Source: Streptomyces xiaopingdaonensis (GTDB taxonomy: Bacteria > Actinomycetota > Actinomycetes > Streptomycetales > Streptomycetaceae). Taken from it: a stretch of DNA of 64,000 nt. Under the pieces are notes generated by a model. It searched no databases. It saw only the letters and a list, made by a program, of their open reading frames with translations, and was not told where the DNA came from. The stretch covers positions 1-64,000 of the forward strand of contig NZ_AJTQ01000276.1 of assembly GCF_000262345.1 (NCBI RefSeq), written 5' to 3'. The position numbers and the translations under genes were made by a program. How positions within the stretch are numbered: the stretch's first letter is position 1; every line of letters starts with the position of its first letter. Of this stretch, positions 17,277 through 25,829 are shown piece after piece.

Positions 17277-18321
17277 ATGCCGACACACGAACTCGAGATC
17301 TCGGCCCCCGTGGACCTGTGCCTGCCGGACGGTACGCTCGCGCCGGACGCCGTCGGCTGGTCGCGGCAGCCCGTCCACCGGACCCGCATCCCGGGCTGGG
17401 GGCGGACCAAGCGGTGGGAGTACTGGTGCGTCACCTCGCCCACGCACCTGGTGGCGGTGACCGTCAGCGACCTCGACTACCTCGCGCTCCACTCGGTGTA
17501 CTTCCTCGAACTCGGCCCCGGCGGACGCGAGTTCGAGCGCACCGCCGTCCTCCCCTGCGGGCTCGGCGTGCGCCTGCCGGACGCCGTCGCGGGCGCGCCG
17601 GGGGTACCGCCGGTGGTGGTCGGCCCGGAGCGCCCCCGTCCGCGGGCAGGTGCGGGTCGAGATACGGCACGAGGAGGGCGGCACGCGGCTGCGGGCGCGC
17701 TGCCTCTCGCCGGAGCGGCTACCGGTCGAAGTCGACGTGCACGTCGCGCTGCCCGCCGGGCACGAGACGCTCTCCGTCGTCGTGCCGTGGAGCGAGCGCC
17801 GGTTCCAGTACACCTCCAAGCAGACGGCGCGGCCCGCGTCGGGCGGAGTGCGCGTCGGGTCCGAAGTGCTTCGTTTCGACGACGCCTGGGGCACCCTCGA
17901 CCACGGACGCGGCCGCTGGCCCCGCTCGGTGCGGTGGAACTGGGGCTCCGCGTCGGGCCGTTCGGACGGGCGCACGGTGGGGCTGCAACTCGGCGGCAAG
18001 TGGACCCGCGGCACGGGGGCCACCGAGAACGCGCTCTGCGTCGACGGCCGACTCACCAAGCTGGGCGAGGAGTTGGAGTGGACGTACTCGCCCGACGACG
18101 AGCGGGCTCCCTGGGCGGTACGCGACCGCGGGGGCGACCACGTCGACCTCGTCTTCACGCCCTTCCACACCCGCCGCGCACGGACGGACGCCGGCCTCCT
18201 GGCCAACCGCACCGACCAGTCGTTCGGACGCTACGACGGCCGCATCCGCACCGAGGACGGTGAACACGTCGCGGTGGACGGCTTGTTGGGGTGGGCCGAG
18301 GACGTCCGCATGCTCTGGTGA
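17277..18321 (+). pseudogene. DUF2804 protein, interrupted by a +1 frameshift
   Basis: Two frames together make one DUF2804-like protein of about 347 residues. The first runs from ATG 17277 (ELEISAPVDLCLPDG...LGVRLPDAVAGAP) and the second carries on as ...SAPVRGQVRVEIRH to ...LLGWAEDVRMLW at 18321. The switch falls at 17600-17640, best at the run of five G near 17616; one surplus base there would explain it. Function of DUF2804 is unknown; it is a lipocalin-like beta protein in actinomycetes. A TATCGT box just before ATG suggests a leaderless transcript. May be a true pseudogene or a homopolymer sequencing error. Confidence 0.75.
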
Positions 18322-18331
18322 GCGAAGGGGA

Positions 18332-18370
18332 CCGCCGCGGGCACCGGCCAGGGTCCGGCGCCCGCGGCGG
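18332..18370. terminator. Bidirectional hairpin between DUF2804 and PfpI genes
   Basis: Perfect 11-bp stem CCGCCGCGGGC / GCCCGCGGCGG between convergent genes. Confidence 0.65.
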
Positions 18371-18376
18371 GGTCGG

Positions 18377-18952
18377 TCACGTGCGGGCGGGTGTCTCCAC
18401 GAGCGCAGAGTCGGCCTCGGTGAGGTAGTCGCTGAGGTCGTTGGGCGTACGGGAGGTGACGAGGGTCCAGCCGCCCGCGTCGTCCCGTGAGACCGACTGG
18501 TCCACCCAACTGCCGCCTGCGTTGCGGATGTCCGTCTCCAGCGACGGGTAGGAGGTGAGCGTCTTTCCGCCCACCTCGGCGCCCTCGACGAGCAGCCAGG
18601 GACCGTGGCAGATCGCGGCGACCGGACTCCCGGAGCGCGTGAAGGAGCGCAGCACCTCCACGGCGGTGTCGTTGAGCCGGAGACTGTCCGCGTTGAGTGT
18701 GCCGCCCGAGACGTGGAGCAGGTCGTAGGAGGCCGGATCGACCTCCTCCAGGGTGAGATCGGGCTCGACCCGCTGGCCGTTCTCCTTGTCGCCGACGAGC
18801 GTCTGGACGGGGTCGGCGGAGACGGCGGCGACGTCGACCTCGGCGCCCCTGTCCCTGAAGTGCTGCACGGGCACGACCAGTTCGTCCTGCTCGACTCCGT
18901 AGTTGGAGACGATGGCCAGGACTCGGTGGCCGGTCAGATCGTTGTCAGACAT
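18377..18952 (-). CDS. DJ-1/PfpI family protein (type 1 glutamine amidotransferase-like)
   Basis: 191 residues. The nucleophile elbow AAICHGPW holds Cys115-His116, and an acidic residue in VEQDEL (near 21-24) is placed like the family's glutamate. This family includes intracellular proteases, deglycases and stress proteins (PfpI, YhbO, Hsp31 relatives). Start ATG 18952 has GAGGAGG upstream. Next to Ku and Dps it fits a general stress or desiccation set, but that is inference; the exact reaction cannot be read. Confidence 0.9.
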   Translation of the reverse strand: MSDNDLTGHRVLAIVSNYGVEQDELVVPVQHFRDRGAEVDVAAVSADPVQTLVGDKENGQRVEPDLTLEEVDPASYDLLHVSGGTLNADSLRLNDTAVEVLRSFTRSGSPVAAICHGPWLLVEGAEVGGKTLTSYPSLETDIRNAGGSWVDQSVSRDDAGGWTLVTSRTPNDLSDYLTEADSALVETPART

Positions 18953-19042
18953 CGTCTGCCTCCTCGGTGCCGTCTGGGGTGTGCACCTCCTCTCGCGGGT
19001 TGCACGGGAGGCCGCGGCCCAAACCGGCCGCGCCGGGCGTCC

Positions 19043-20020
19043 TCACGCGGCGTGCCGCTCCTGTCCCGTGCCGCCGAGCGCGTCGACGAGCTGCTCCCGC
19101 GTCATCTTCGAACGCCCCTGTACGTCCTCCTCGGTCGCCCGCCGGTACAGCTCGTCCTTGCTGAGGCCGGAGAGATCCGTGCGCTGCGAGCGCCGTCCAC
19201 CTTTCCGCCCGCGCCCGGAGCGCCCGGACCCGGCGCCGTCCTTGCCCTTCGCCTGGTCGAGGCTGCGTTGCAGGTCGGCCGTGAGGTCGACGACGTTGCT
19301 CGCCTGCGGAGCCTTCTCCTCGACGACGAACTCCTCGCCTTTCCGCTTCGCCTCGACCAGCTCCCCGACGCGTTCGGCGTAGGTGTCCCGGTAGTCCTCG
19401 GGCCGCCAGGGGACGGCCAGCGCGTCGACGAGCTGCTCCGCGGTCTGCAACTCCTTGCCCTTGTCGGCCCTGCGCTTCGGCAGAGCGGGCAACTCCTGCG
19501 CCGGGTCGCGCACTTCGTCGGCCCAGTGGAGCGTCTGGAGGACCAGTACGTCGTCCTGCGGGCGGAGCGCCACGAGGTACTCCTTGCTGCGCATCACGAA
19601 GGTGGCGATGCCCATCCGCGAGGTGTCGGCGAGCGCGGAGCGGAGCAACTCGTAGACCTTCGCGTACTGTTCGCCCTTGGGCGCGAGATAGTAGGTGCGG
19701 TCGAAGTAGACGGGAGCCACCTCGTCGACGCCGACGAACCCGCTGATCTCGATCGCCTTCGACTTGCGCGGCGCGATCTCGTCGAGCTCCTTCGGCTCGA
19801 CGACGACGTACTCGCCGTCCGCGTCGTACCCCTTGACGATGTCCCGGTAGTCGACGTCCTTCCCGGTGCGCTCGTTGACGCGCCGCTGCCGGACCCGGTC
19901 GCCGCTCCCGCGCGTCAACTGGCGGAACGGGATCGTGTGGCTGTCGGTCGCGGTGAAGAGCTGCACGGGCACGGTGACCAGCCCGAAGGTGACGACACCG
20001 CTCCAGATCGGGCGCGCCAT
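19043..20020 (-). CDS. ku: Ku protein, non-homologous end joining
   Basis: 325 residues, bacterial Ku homodimer that encircles DNA ends and recruits LigD. The core (MARPIWSGVVTFGLVTVPV...FDRTYYLAP...MGIATFVMR...VLVLQTLHWADEVR) spans about 1-255. The C-terminal 70 residues are lysine/arginine-rich and end in a SAP/HeH-like helix pair (SKDELYRRATEEDV...MTREQLVDAL), as in longer actinobacterial Ku proteins that bind internal DNA. Start ATG 20020; the gene is transcribed away from the Rieske gene. The LigD-type ligase at 23771 is the likely partner. Confidence 0.97.
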   Translation of the reverse strand: MARPIWSGVVTFGLVTVPVQLFTATDSHTIPFRQLTRGSGDRVRQRRVNERTGKDVDYRDIVKGYDADGEYVVVEPKELDEIAPRKSKAIEISGFVGVDEVAPVYFDRTYYLAPKGEQYAKVYELLRSALADTSRMGIATFVMRSKEYLVALRPQDDVLVLQTLHWADEVRDPAQELPALPKRRADKGKELQTAEQLVDALAVPWRPEDYRDTYAERVGELVEAKRKGEEFVVEEKAPQASNVVDLTADLQRSLDQAKGKDGAGSGRSGRGRKGGRRSQRTDLSGLSKDELYRRATEEDVQGRSKMTREQLVDALGGTGQERHAA

Positions 20021-20091
20021 GGCGGCCTGCCTTCCTCACGACACGGGTGGACGTCCGCCCGGGTTCCCGTGCCCGCAACGCTCTAACTCGC

Positions 20092-21009
20092 TCACCCCGA
20101 GGCTAGCCGCACGGCGAGGACGCCGTCCTCCACCTGCGTCTCGAAGGACGGCTGGGGCGCGATCGCCGGTCCCGAGACGTTGTGCCCGTCGCTCAGGCGG
20201 AAGGAGCTCCCGTGCCAGGGGCATCGCACGCAGCCGTCCTCGACGGTGCCCTGGGAGAGCGGGCCGGAGGCGTGGCTGCACCGGTCGGCGAGGACGTGCG
20301 CGCCCTCGTCCGTGCGGAAGACGAGGACGGGGACCTCGCCGAGCATCCGGTGGACGGGGGTGCGCAGGGGGAAGCCGTCGAGGCGTCCGAGCGCGTGCCA
20401 GCCCGACTCCGCGACGTACGGGACGGGTTCGGCCTTGTTGGTGCCGGTCGCCTGCCGGTACGCCATGTGACCGCCGAGGAGCGCGCCGGCGCCGGCCGTG
20501 AGGAGCCCCGCGTACCCGAGCGTGCGCCCGCGCCCCTGGCGTCCGCGTACGCGGGCGGTGAAGGACGCCGTGTAGAGGCCGAGCGCAAGGTAGTTGCAGG
20601 CGGCGTGGACGAGGCCGGTACGCGACTGCGGCGGGTGCTGCTCGCTCCAGTCCACCCAGCCGGCGAGCGCCGCGGGCCCCGCGGCGAGGACGCCGGTTCC
20701 GGTGAGCGTGGTGGCGGCCCGCCTCGTGCCCGGGAGCAGGTCGAGGACGCCGGTGGAGAGCCAGGCGCCGACGGGGAAGTGGACGAGCGCGGGGTGGAGC
20801 GGGTGGCCGAAGGGGTGGCCGCGCAGCAGGTCGCGGGCGGCGCCGAGGGGCACGGCGCGGACGGCCTGCCGGAGCGGGTTGGCGACGGTGTCGAGCGCAC
20901 GGACCCGGCCGAGCGCGTCGAGCGCCCGGGGCAGCGGGGCGAGCACGTCGTCCGCGGTCGCGGTGCGCGCGGAGGGGTCGGTGTGCCGGGTGCGGAGGGG
21001 AATGCGCAT
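20092..21009 (-). CDS. DUF2231 membrane protein fused to a Rieske 2Fe-2S domain
   Basis: 305 residues. Residues 60-200 are a DUF2231 membrane domain (HPFGHPLHPALVHFPVGAW and about four hydrophobic helices). Residues 205-305 form a soluble Rieske domain with CSH and CPWH ligand pairs (DRCSHASG...CVRCPWHGSSF). Electron-transfer protein anchored in the membrane, partner unknown. Start ATG 21009 was taken at MRIPLRTRH; the open frame upstream to 21225 has no homology. Such fusions are frequent in Streptomyces. It lies 71 bp upstream of ku on the same strand, so co-transcription is possible. Confidence 0.9.
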   Translation of the reverse strand: MRIPLRTRHTDPSARTATADDVLAPLPRALDALGRVRALDTVANPLRQAVRAVPLGAARDLLRGHPFGHPLHPALVHFPVGAWLSTGVLDLLPGTRRAATTLTGTGVLAAGPAALAGWVDWSEQHPPQSRTGLVHAACNYLALGLYTASFTARVRGRQGRGRTLGYAGLLTAGAGALLGGHMAYRQATGTNKAEPVPYVAESGWHALGRLDGFPLRTPVHRMLGEVPVLVFRTDEGAHVLADRCSHASGPLSQGTVEDGCVRCPWHGSSFRLSDGHNVSGPAIAPQPSFETQVEDGVLAVRLASG

Positions 21010-21170
21010 ACGCCTCGGTTGCCGCACGAGCGCGGCCCGCAAACTGAGCGCGCGGTTCCGCACTCCACCGGCGGCCCCGCGCGGCGTTTGGCGCGCGCAG
21101 GGCCCCGGAACCCGCAGCCGGTGAGAGCGTCCCGACGGGGTCGGGCCGCGGACGCGTACGGAGGTGCCCC

Positions 21171-21950
21171 GTGCCCGAACTCCCCGACGTCGAAGCCGAC
21201 CGCACGGTACTGCGCGACTGCGCAACCCACCGCACCATCGACCGCGTCGACGTGCACGACGCGGGCGTCGTCCACGGTGTCACGCTGCAGGAGCTCAGCG
21301 GCAGGCTCGTCGGAAGGCGCTTCACCCGCGCCGAGCGGCGCGGCAAGTGGCTGCTCGCGCACACCGGCGGGCCGACGCTCCTCCTCCACTTCGGCATGAC
21401 GGGCGAGCTGCGCTGCTGCTCCCCTGAGGAGGAGCTCCATCCGCACGACCGGGTCGTCTTCGCGCTCGGACGCCACCGCGAACTCCGCTTCCGCGACCAG
21501 CGGAAGCTCAAGGGCATGTGGCTCTACGACGAGCCGGATTCCGCGCCCGAACTGCGCGACCAGGGCCCCGACGCGCTGAAGGTGAGCCGCGGCGACTTCG
21601 TGGCGGCGCTCGCGGGGAGGCGGGGCGGTCTCAAGTCGGCGCTGATGGACCAGTCCGTCGTCGCGGGGCTCGGCAATCTCCTCGCCGACGAGGTCCTCTG
21701 GCGCGCCCGCCTCGCACCGGGCCGTCCCACGGCCGAGCTCGACGAGGACGCCCTCGCCGACCTCCGCACCACGATGCGGCGCACCCTTTCGGAGTCGCTG
21801 CCGACCGGCCGCGTGCCCGCCGCCGAGGGGTGGCTCACCGGTCGGCGTGGCGACTCCGACGCGACGTGCCCGCGGTGCGGCACCCGGCTGCGCGAGGGCC
21901 GCGTCGCGGGTCGCACCACCGTGTGGTGCCCGCACTGTCAGCCGGAGTGA
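21171..21950 (+). CDS. Fpg/Nei-family DNA glycosylase/AP lyase
   Basis: 259 residues. Base-excision repair enzyme that removes oxidised bases. N-terminus MPELPDVE gives the catalytic Pro2 and Glu3 after removal of Met1. A conserved Lys (RGKWLLAH) of the beta-lobe and the helix-two-turn-helix GLGNLLADEVLWRARLAP follow. The C-terminal zinc finger is CPRC-x16-CPHC. Start GTG 21171 has GGAGG upstream. It differs enough from canonical MutM (MPELPEVE; shorter loops) to be one of the actinobacterial Fpg2/Nei-like paralogues. Its neighbours Ku and LigD-type ligase suggest a repair island. Confidence 0.93.
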   Translation: MPELPDVEADRTVLRDCATHRTIDRVDVHDAGVVHGVTLQELSGRLVGRRFTRAERRGKWLLAHTGGPTLLLHFGMTGELRCCSPEEELHPHDRVVFALGRHRELRFRDQRKLKGMWLYDEPDSAPELRDQGPDALKVSRGDFVAALAGRRGGLKSALMDQSVVAGLGNLLADEVLWRARLAPGRPTAELDEDALADLRTTMRRTLSESLPTGRVPAAEGWLTGRRGDSDATCPRCGTRLREGRVAGRTTVWCPHCQPE

Positions 21951-22062
21951 GGGCACCGCGCGGTGGTGCGGCCCCGTACGCAGGCGGTCCGTTGGCGCGG
22001 GCGCCGCGGAGGCGACACCGTAGCGAGGAGGGGGGCCGCAGCCGCGCTAGGAGGCGCCGCAG

Positions 22063-22380
22063 ATGTCCGAAGACCCGCTGCCCCTGCCCGACTACGACCA
22101 GCTCCCCGCCGCCAGCATCGAGTACCGCATCCGCCCGCTCGAACGCCGCGATGTGCAGCGGCTGCTCGACCACGAGCGCGAGCACGCGGCGAGGCCGCAG
22201 GTCGAGGCGTTCCTCACCGCGCGGCTCCGCGAGCTCGACGCGGGCGCCCGGCCGAGCGGCGGCGACCCGGAGGCCGAGCAGCCGGACCGCCCCGAGTCCT
22301 CGGCGCACGGCTCCGCCGCCTCACCGGAGCGCGCGGCCGAGCCGGGGGAGCCGCTCCGGCACGGGAAGTACAGCTTCTGA
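22063..22380 (+). CDS. Conserved actinobacterial hypothetical protein
   Basis: 105 residues. The N-terminal 50 residues (LPLPDYDQLP...EYRIRPLERRDVQRLLDHE) resemble a short conserved actinobacterial domain with a proline-rich start and a helical segment; the remainder is acidic and low complexity and ends HGKYSF. No enzyme motif. ATG 22063 has AGGAGGC upstream. It follows the glycosylase gene by 112 bp on the same strand and is closed by a very strong hairpin. Confidence 0.75.
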   Translation: MSEDPLPLPDYDQLPAASIEYRIRPLERRDVQRLLDHEREHAARPQVEAFLTARLRELDAGARPSGGDPEAEQPDRPESSAHGSAASPERAAEPGEPLRHGKYSF

Positions 22381-22394
22381 CCCGGCCGGCCGGG

Positions 22395-22437
22395 ACGCAC
22401 GACGCCGCGGAGGTGCGTCCTCCGCGGCGTCGTGCGT
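22395..22437. terminator. Strong bidirectional terminator
   Basis: Perfect 19-bp stem (ACGCACGACGCCGCGGAGG and its complement) with a 5-base loop, in the 63-bp gap between convergent genes. Confidence 0.85.
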
Positions 22438-22443
22438 ACGTCC

Positions 22444-23580
22444 TCAGGCGCCGGGCTTGAGGAGCACCTTCGTCCAGCCGTCCTCGCGCCGGTCGAAGCG
22501 GCGGTAGGCGTCGGGGGCTTCGGTGAGGGGGACGCGCTGGGAGACGACGAAGCTCGGCTCGGCGCGGCCCGCGATGATCATGTCGCGGAGCTGCCTGTTG
22601 TACCGCTTCACGTTCGCCTGGCCCGTTCCCATCCGGAGGCCCTTCTCGAAGAACCGGCCGACCTTGAAGAGGAGTTCGCCCTGCTGGGCGCTCTCCGTCG
22701 GCCCGCCGGGGTCGGACGACAGGTAGAGGCCGACGACGCCGAGCGTGCCGGTGGCGCGGACCGACTCGACGAGCCCGTTGAGCACGATGGCGGGCTGCTC
22801 GTCGCCCTCGGCCGCCGTCGCCTGGTAGCCGACCGCGTCGATGCCCTTGTCCGTGCCCTCGCCTCCGGTCTGCTCCCTGATCTGCTCGGCGGGGTCGCCG
22901 CCGCTGAAGTCGACGGGCACGGCGCCGATACGCTCGGCGAGCCGCAGCCGGTCGGGCTGCTTGTCGACGACGAAGACGCGCGAGGCGCCGCGCAGCAGCG
23001 CGGAGTACGCGGCCATCAGGCCGACGGGCCCCGCTCCGTAGACGCAGACGGACTCGCCTGGCGAGACCGCCGCGAGTTCGGTGGCGTGGTAGCCCGTCGG
23101 GAAGATGTCCGCGAGGAGCGCGAAGTCGTCCTCGTGCTCCTCGCCAGGGGGGAGCACGAGGCAGTTGAAGTCGGCGAACGGCACCCTCAGGTACTCGGCC
23201 TGACCGCCGCGGTAGGGGCCCATCGAGACGTAGCCGTAGGCGCCGCCCGCGAACCCGGGGTTGACGGTGAGGCAGAACGCCGTGTTCCCGGCGAGGCAGT
23301 TGCGGCAGAAGCCGCACGCGACGTTGAACGGGAGGACGACCCGGTCCCCCTCGTGGACGCTGGCGACCCCGGAGCCCACCTCCTCGACGATCCCCATGTT
23401 CTCGTGGCCGAAGACGATGCCCGGCTCCGCGCCGGTCCGCCCTTCGTACATGTGCAGGTCGGACCCGCAGATCGCGGAGGTGGTCACCCTGATCACGACA
23501 TCGGTCGGATCCTCGATCCTGGCGTCCTCGACCTCTTCGACGGCGACGTCGAACGGCTCCTGGTACACAACAGCTTTCAC
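22444..23580 (-). CDS. Zinc-dependent alcohol dehydrogenase, formaldehyde-dehydrogenase-like
   Basis: 378 residues, medium-chain dehydrogenase. Catalytic zinc ligands in ICGSDLHMYEG and GHENMGIV; four structural cysteines in CGFCRNCLAGNTAFC; NAD site GAGPVGLM. The long insertion after the structural zinc (AGGAYGYVSMGPYRGGQAEYLRVP) is typical of glutathione-independent formaldehyde dehydrogenase-like enzymes. Cytoplasmic. ATG 23580 follows an AGGAGGC. Substrate (formaldehyde or another aldehyde/alcohol) is not decided by sequence. Sits among DNA-repair genes, which could reflect a stress-response role. Confidence 0.92.
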   Translation of the reverse strand: MKAVVYQEPFDVAVEEVEDARIEDPTDVVIRVTTSAICGSDLHMYEGRTGAEPGIVFGHENMGIVEEVGSGVASVHEGDRVVLPFNVACGFCRNCLAGNTAFCLTVNPGFAGGAYGYVSMGPYRGGQAEYLRVPFADFNCLVLPPGEEHEDDFALLADIFPTGYHATELAAVSPGESVCVYGAGPVGLMAAYSALLRGASRVFVVDKQPDRLRLAERIGAVPVDFSGGDPAEQIREQTGGEGTDKGIDAVGYQATAAEGDEQPAIVLNGLVESVRATGTLGVVGLYLSSDPGGPTESAQQGELLFKVGRFFEKGLRMGTGQANVKRYNRQLRDMIIAGRAEPSFVVSQRVPLTEAPDAYRRFDRREDGWTKVLLKPGA

Positions 23581-23770
23581 TGGTGCCTCCTAGTCGGCAG
23601 CCGGCGTGTGCGGGCAGGGGGTGCCGCGGCATCCCCCGCACCGGGTGGCCCGTCTCGCTCCGATTACACACGGCCCTCCCGGGGATGAGTCCCCGCTGCA
23701 CAGCGCCGGGATGCGCGCGAGAGTGGAGAGTGCGCCCCGGCGCACGCCCGGGCGTCCGGCTGGAGGCGAG

Positions 23771-24778
23771 ATGAGCGGACTGCTGGAGACGCTGCCCGAG
23801 GAGGAACGCCGGCTGCTGCGCGAGGCCCCGCCGGGCGAGCGCCTCGCGGCCGAGCCGATGCGCGCGCAGCTCAGCGACCGGCGCGAGTTCGACGACGCAT
23901 GGCTCTTCGAGCGGAAACTCGACGGGGTGCGCCTGCTCGCCGTCCGCGACTCCGGCCGCGTCCGCCTCCTGTCGCGGACGGGGAAGCGGCTCGACGAGAC
24001 GTACCCGGAGGTGCTGGAGGCGCTCCAGGCGCAGGAGTGCGCGGACTTCACCGTCGACGGCGAGGTGGTCGCCTTCTCGCACGGGCGCACCGACTTCTCC
24101 CGGCTCCAGCAGCGGATGCAGCTCACCCGCGCCTGGCAGGCGCGCACCAGCGGCGTCGCCGTCACCTACTTCCTCTTCGACCTGCTGCGGCTCGACGGCG
24201 CCGACCTGACGCAACTCCCGCTGCGCACCCGCAAGTCCCTGCTGCGCCGCGCCCTCGACTTCGACTCCCCGCTCCGCTTCACCACGCACCGCAACACCGC
24301 GTGTCTGCGGGAGGCGTGCGACCGCGGCTGGGAGGGGCTGATCGCCAAGCGGGCAGACGGCCGCTACCTCGGGAGGCGCTCCTCGGACTGGCTGAAGCTC
24401 AAGTGCGAGCGGGGACAGGAGACGGTCGTCGGCGGCTTCACCGAACCGGCCGGGAGCCGCTCCGGCTTCGGCGCGCTGCTCGTCGGCTACTACGAGGGCA
24501 CAAAGTTGCGGTACGCGGGCAAGGTCGGCACCGGGTACAGCGACCGCGTCCTGCGCGAGCTGCGCGCCCGGCTCGACGCGCTGGAGCGCGCCCGCTCGCC
24601 CTTCGCGGACCCGGTACGGGAGCGCGGGGTGCACTGGGTGCGCCCCGAACTCGTCGCACAGGTCGGGTTCACCGAGTGGACGAGGGACGGATTCCTGCGC
24701 CACCCGCGGTACTTGGGGCTGCGCGACGACAAACGGCCGCGGGACGTGGTGCGCGAGCAGCCGGACGGGCAGGCGTAG
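23771..24778 (+). CDS. ATP-dependent DNA ligase, LigD ligase-domain type
   Basis: 335 residues, the size of a free-standing LigD ligase module (adenylation plus OB-fold). Motif I FERKLDGVR puts the AMP-accepting lysine at Lys49 with Asp51-Gly52 and Arg54; motif III is TYFLFDLL, motif IV EGLIAKR and motif V DWLKLKC. No polymerase or 3'-phosphoesterase domain is attached, so those are encoded elsewhere or absent. Seals ends held by Ku in non-homologous end joining. ATG 23771 has GGAGGCGAG upstream; the longer open frame from 23606 lacks homology. Confidence 0.94.
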   Translation: MSGLLETLPEEERRLLREAPPGERLAAEPMRAQLSDRREFDDAWLFERKLDGVRLLAVRDSGRVRLLSRTGKRLDETYPEVLEALQAQECADFTVDGEVVAFSHGRTDFSRLQQRMQLTRAWQARTSGVAVTYFLFDLLRLDGADLTQLPLRTRKSLLRRALDFDSPLRFTTHRNTACLREACDRGWEGLIAKRADGRYLGRRSSDWLKLKCERGQETVVGGFTEPAGSRSGFGALLVGYYEGTKLRYAGKVGTGYSDRVLRELRARLDALERARSPFADPVRERGVHWVRPELVAQVGFTEWTRDGFLRHPRYLGLRDDKRPRDVVREQPDGQA

Positions 24779-24890
24779 GGCGCCGTTCCGCCGGGCGCGT
24801 GCGCCGCCGGTTCGCCGGCGTGCAGTGCCAAGGTGATCCCCGTACGTACGGGTGGCGCCCCCGGGCGCCCGTGTCTGACGGGAGGCGGAC

Positions 24891-25088
24891 ATGGATCGCC
24901 GCAGGCTCGCCGCGGCCGCGGAGCCGGCAGGTTGGTGGGCGGGGCTCATCGGGCTGTGGCTCGTGCTGGTGGGACAGGTCGACGGCCTGGAGGTGCTCGT
25001 CGGGGGGTGCGCCGCGGTGGTCGCTGCGGGCGCCGGGTGCGCGGCGCGGCGCACGTCGGCGAGGCGCCCGGGAAGCGGTGGCCGGTGA
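24891..25088 (+). CDS. Small membrane protein, MrpE-like
   Basis: Sixty-five residues with two hydrophobic segments (WWAGLIGLWLVLVG and VLVGGCAAVVAAGAGCAA) and a basic tail. First gene of the Mrp operon; the position and the W-L-V-L-x-G pattern suggest a much shortened MrpE, which is normally about 160 residues. ATG 24891 has GGGAGG upstream. The stop overlaps the next start (GTGA), so the two are translationally coupled. Identification as MrpE is mainly by context. Confidence 0.6.
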   Translation: MDRRRLAAAAEPAGWWAGLIGLWLVLVGQVDGLEVLVGGCAAVVAAGAGCAARRTSARRPGSGGR

Positions 25089-25558
25089 ACGGCTGGCTCG
25101 CGGCGGCCTGCCTCCTGCTCGTACTCGGGCTCGGCCCGGCGCTCTGCGGCGCCGTCGTCGGTCCGGTGCGCAGCAGGCTGCTCGCGCAGAACGTGGCGAC
25201 GGTCCTCGCCGCCCTCGTCCTGCTGCTCGCCTCGCCCGGCTACGACAGGCCCGCCTACCTCGACACCGCGCTCGTCCTCGCCGTGCTCGGGCCTGCCGGC
25301 ACCCTCGTCTACGAACGGCTGCTCGCGGAGGACCTGCCGCGGGGCACGCCCTGGCCGGGGCTGGCGCGCGGCGCCTCGTGGGCGAGCGTCGCGGTGGTGC
25401 CGCCCGTCGTGGTGCCGGTCTGCTTCGCCGTGGCGCCGGGGCGTACGACGGTGAAAGTGCTGGTGATCGGGGCGCTGCTGGTGGCGGGGAGCGCCGTGTG
25501 CGGGCGCGCGCTCGCGAAGGCGCCGCGCACCGCGGCAGGGGAGGGCTCGGGTGGCTGA
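25085..25558 (+). CDS. MrpF/MrpG-like antiporter subunit
   Basis: 157 residues from GTG 25085, overlapping the previous stop as GTGA. The first 80 residues (SRLLAQNVATVLAALVLLL...YLDTALVLAVLGPAGTLVYERLL) match the MrpF pattern; the rest is further hydrophobic helices that resemble MrpG. Integral membrane component of the Mrp complex, which exchanges monovalent cations for protons. A fused F-G arrangement is known in Actinobacteria. The longer open frame starting at 24833 is a shadow of the preceding gene. Confidence 0.7.
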   Translation: MNGWLAAACLLLVLGLGPALCGAVVGPVRSRLLAQNVATVLAALVLLLASPGYDRPAYLDTALVLAVLGPAGTLVYERLLAEDLPRGTPWPGLARGASWASVAVVPPVVVPVCFAVAPGRTTVKVLVIGALLVAGSAVCGRALAKAPRTAAGEGSGG

Positions 25559-25829
25559 ACTCCCTGTGCTCATCGGCTTGTTGCTCGCCACCGCCGCGGG
25601 CACGGCAGCCGCGCTCTCGCGCGAGCCCGTGCACCAGGCGCTGGTCCTCTCCGTCCTCGGGCTGGCGCTCGCCCTGCTCTTCACGCTCCTCCAGGCCCCG
25701 GACGTCGCCCTCTCCCAACTCGCCGTCGGCACCGTGCTGACGCCGCTGATGGTGCTGCTCTCGGTCCGCAAGGTGCGCCGCAGGCCGCGCGAGGAGTCGC
25801 CCGCGGACGGACGGGGTGAGGAGGGGTGA
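25551..25829 (+). CDS. DUF4040 (MbhD/MrpA C-terminal-like) subunit
   Basis: 92 residues with three hydrophobic helices. The segment LQAPDVALSQLAVGTVLTPLMVLL is the hallmark of the MbhD/DUF4040 domain, which in standard Mrp systems is the C-terminal part of MrpA. GTG 25551 overlaps the previous gene by 8 bp, and the stop overlaps the next start as GTGA. Confidence 0.8.
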   Translation: MAELPVLIGLLLATAAGTAAALSREPVHQALVLSVLGLALALLFTLLQAPDVALSQLAVGTVLTPLMVLLSVRKVRRRPREESPADGRGEEG

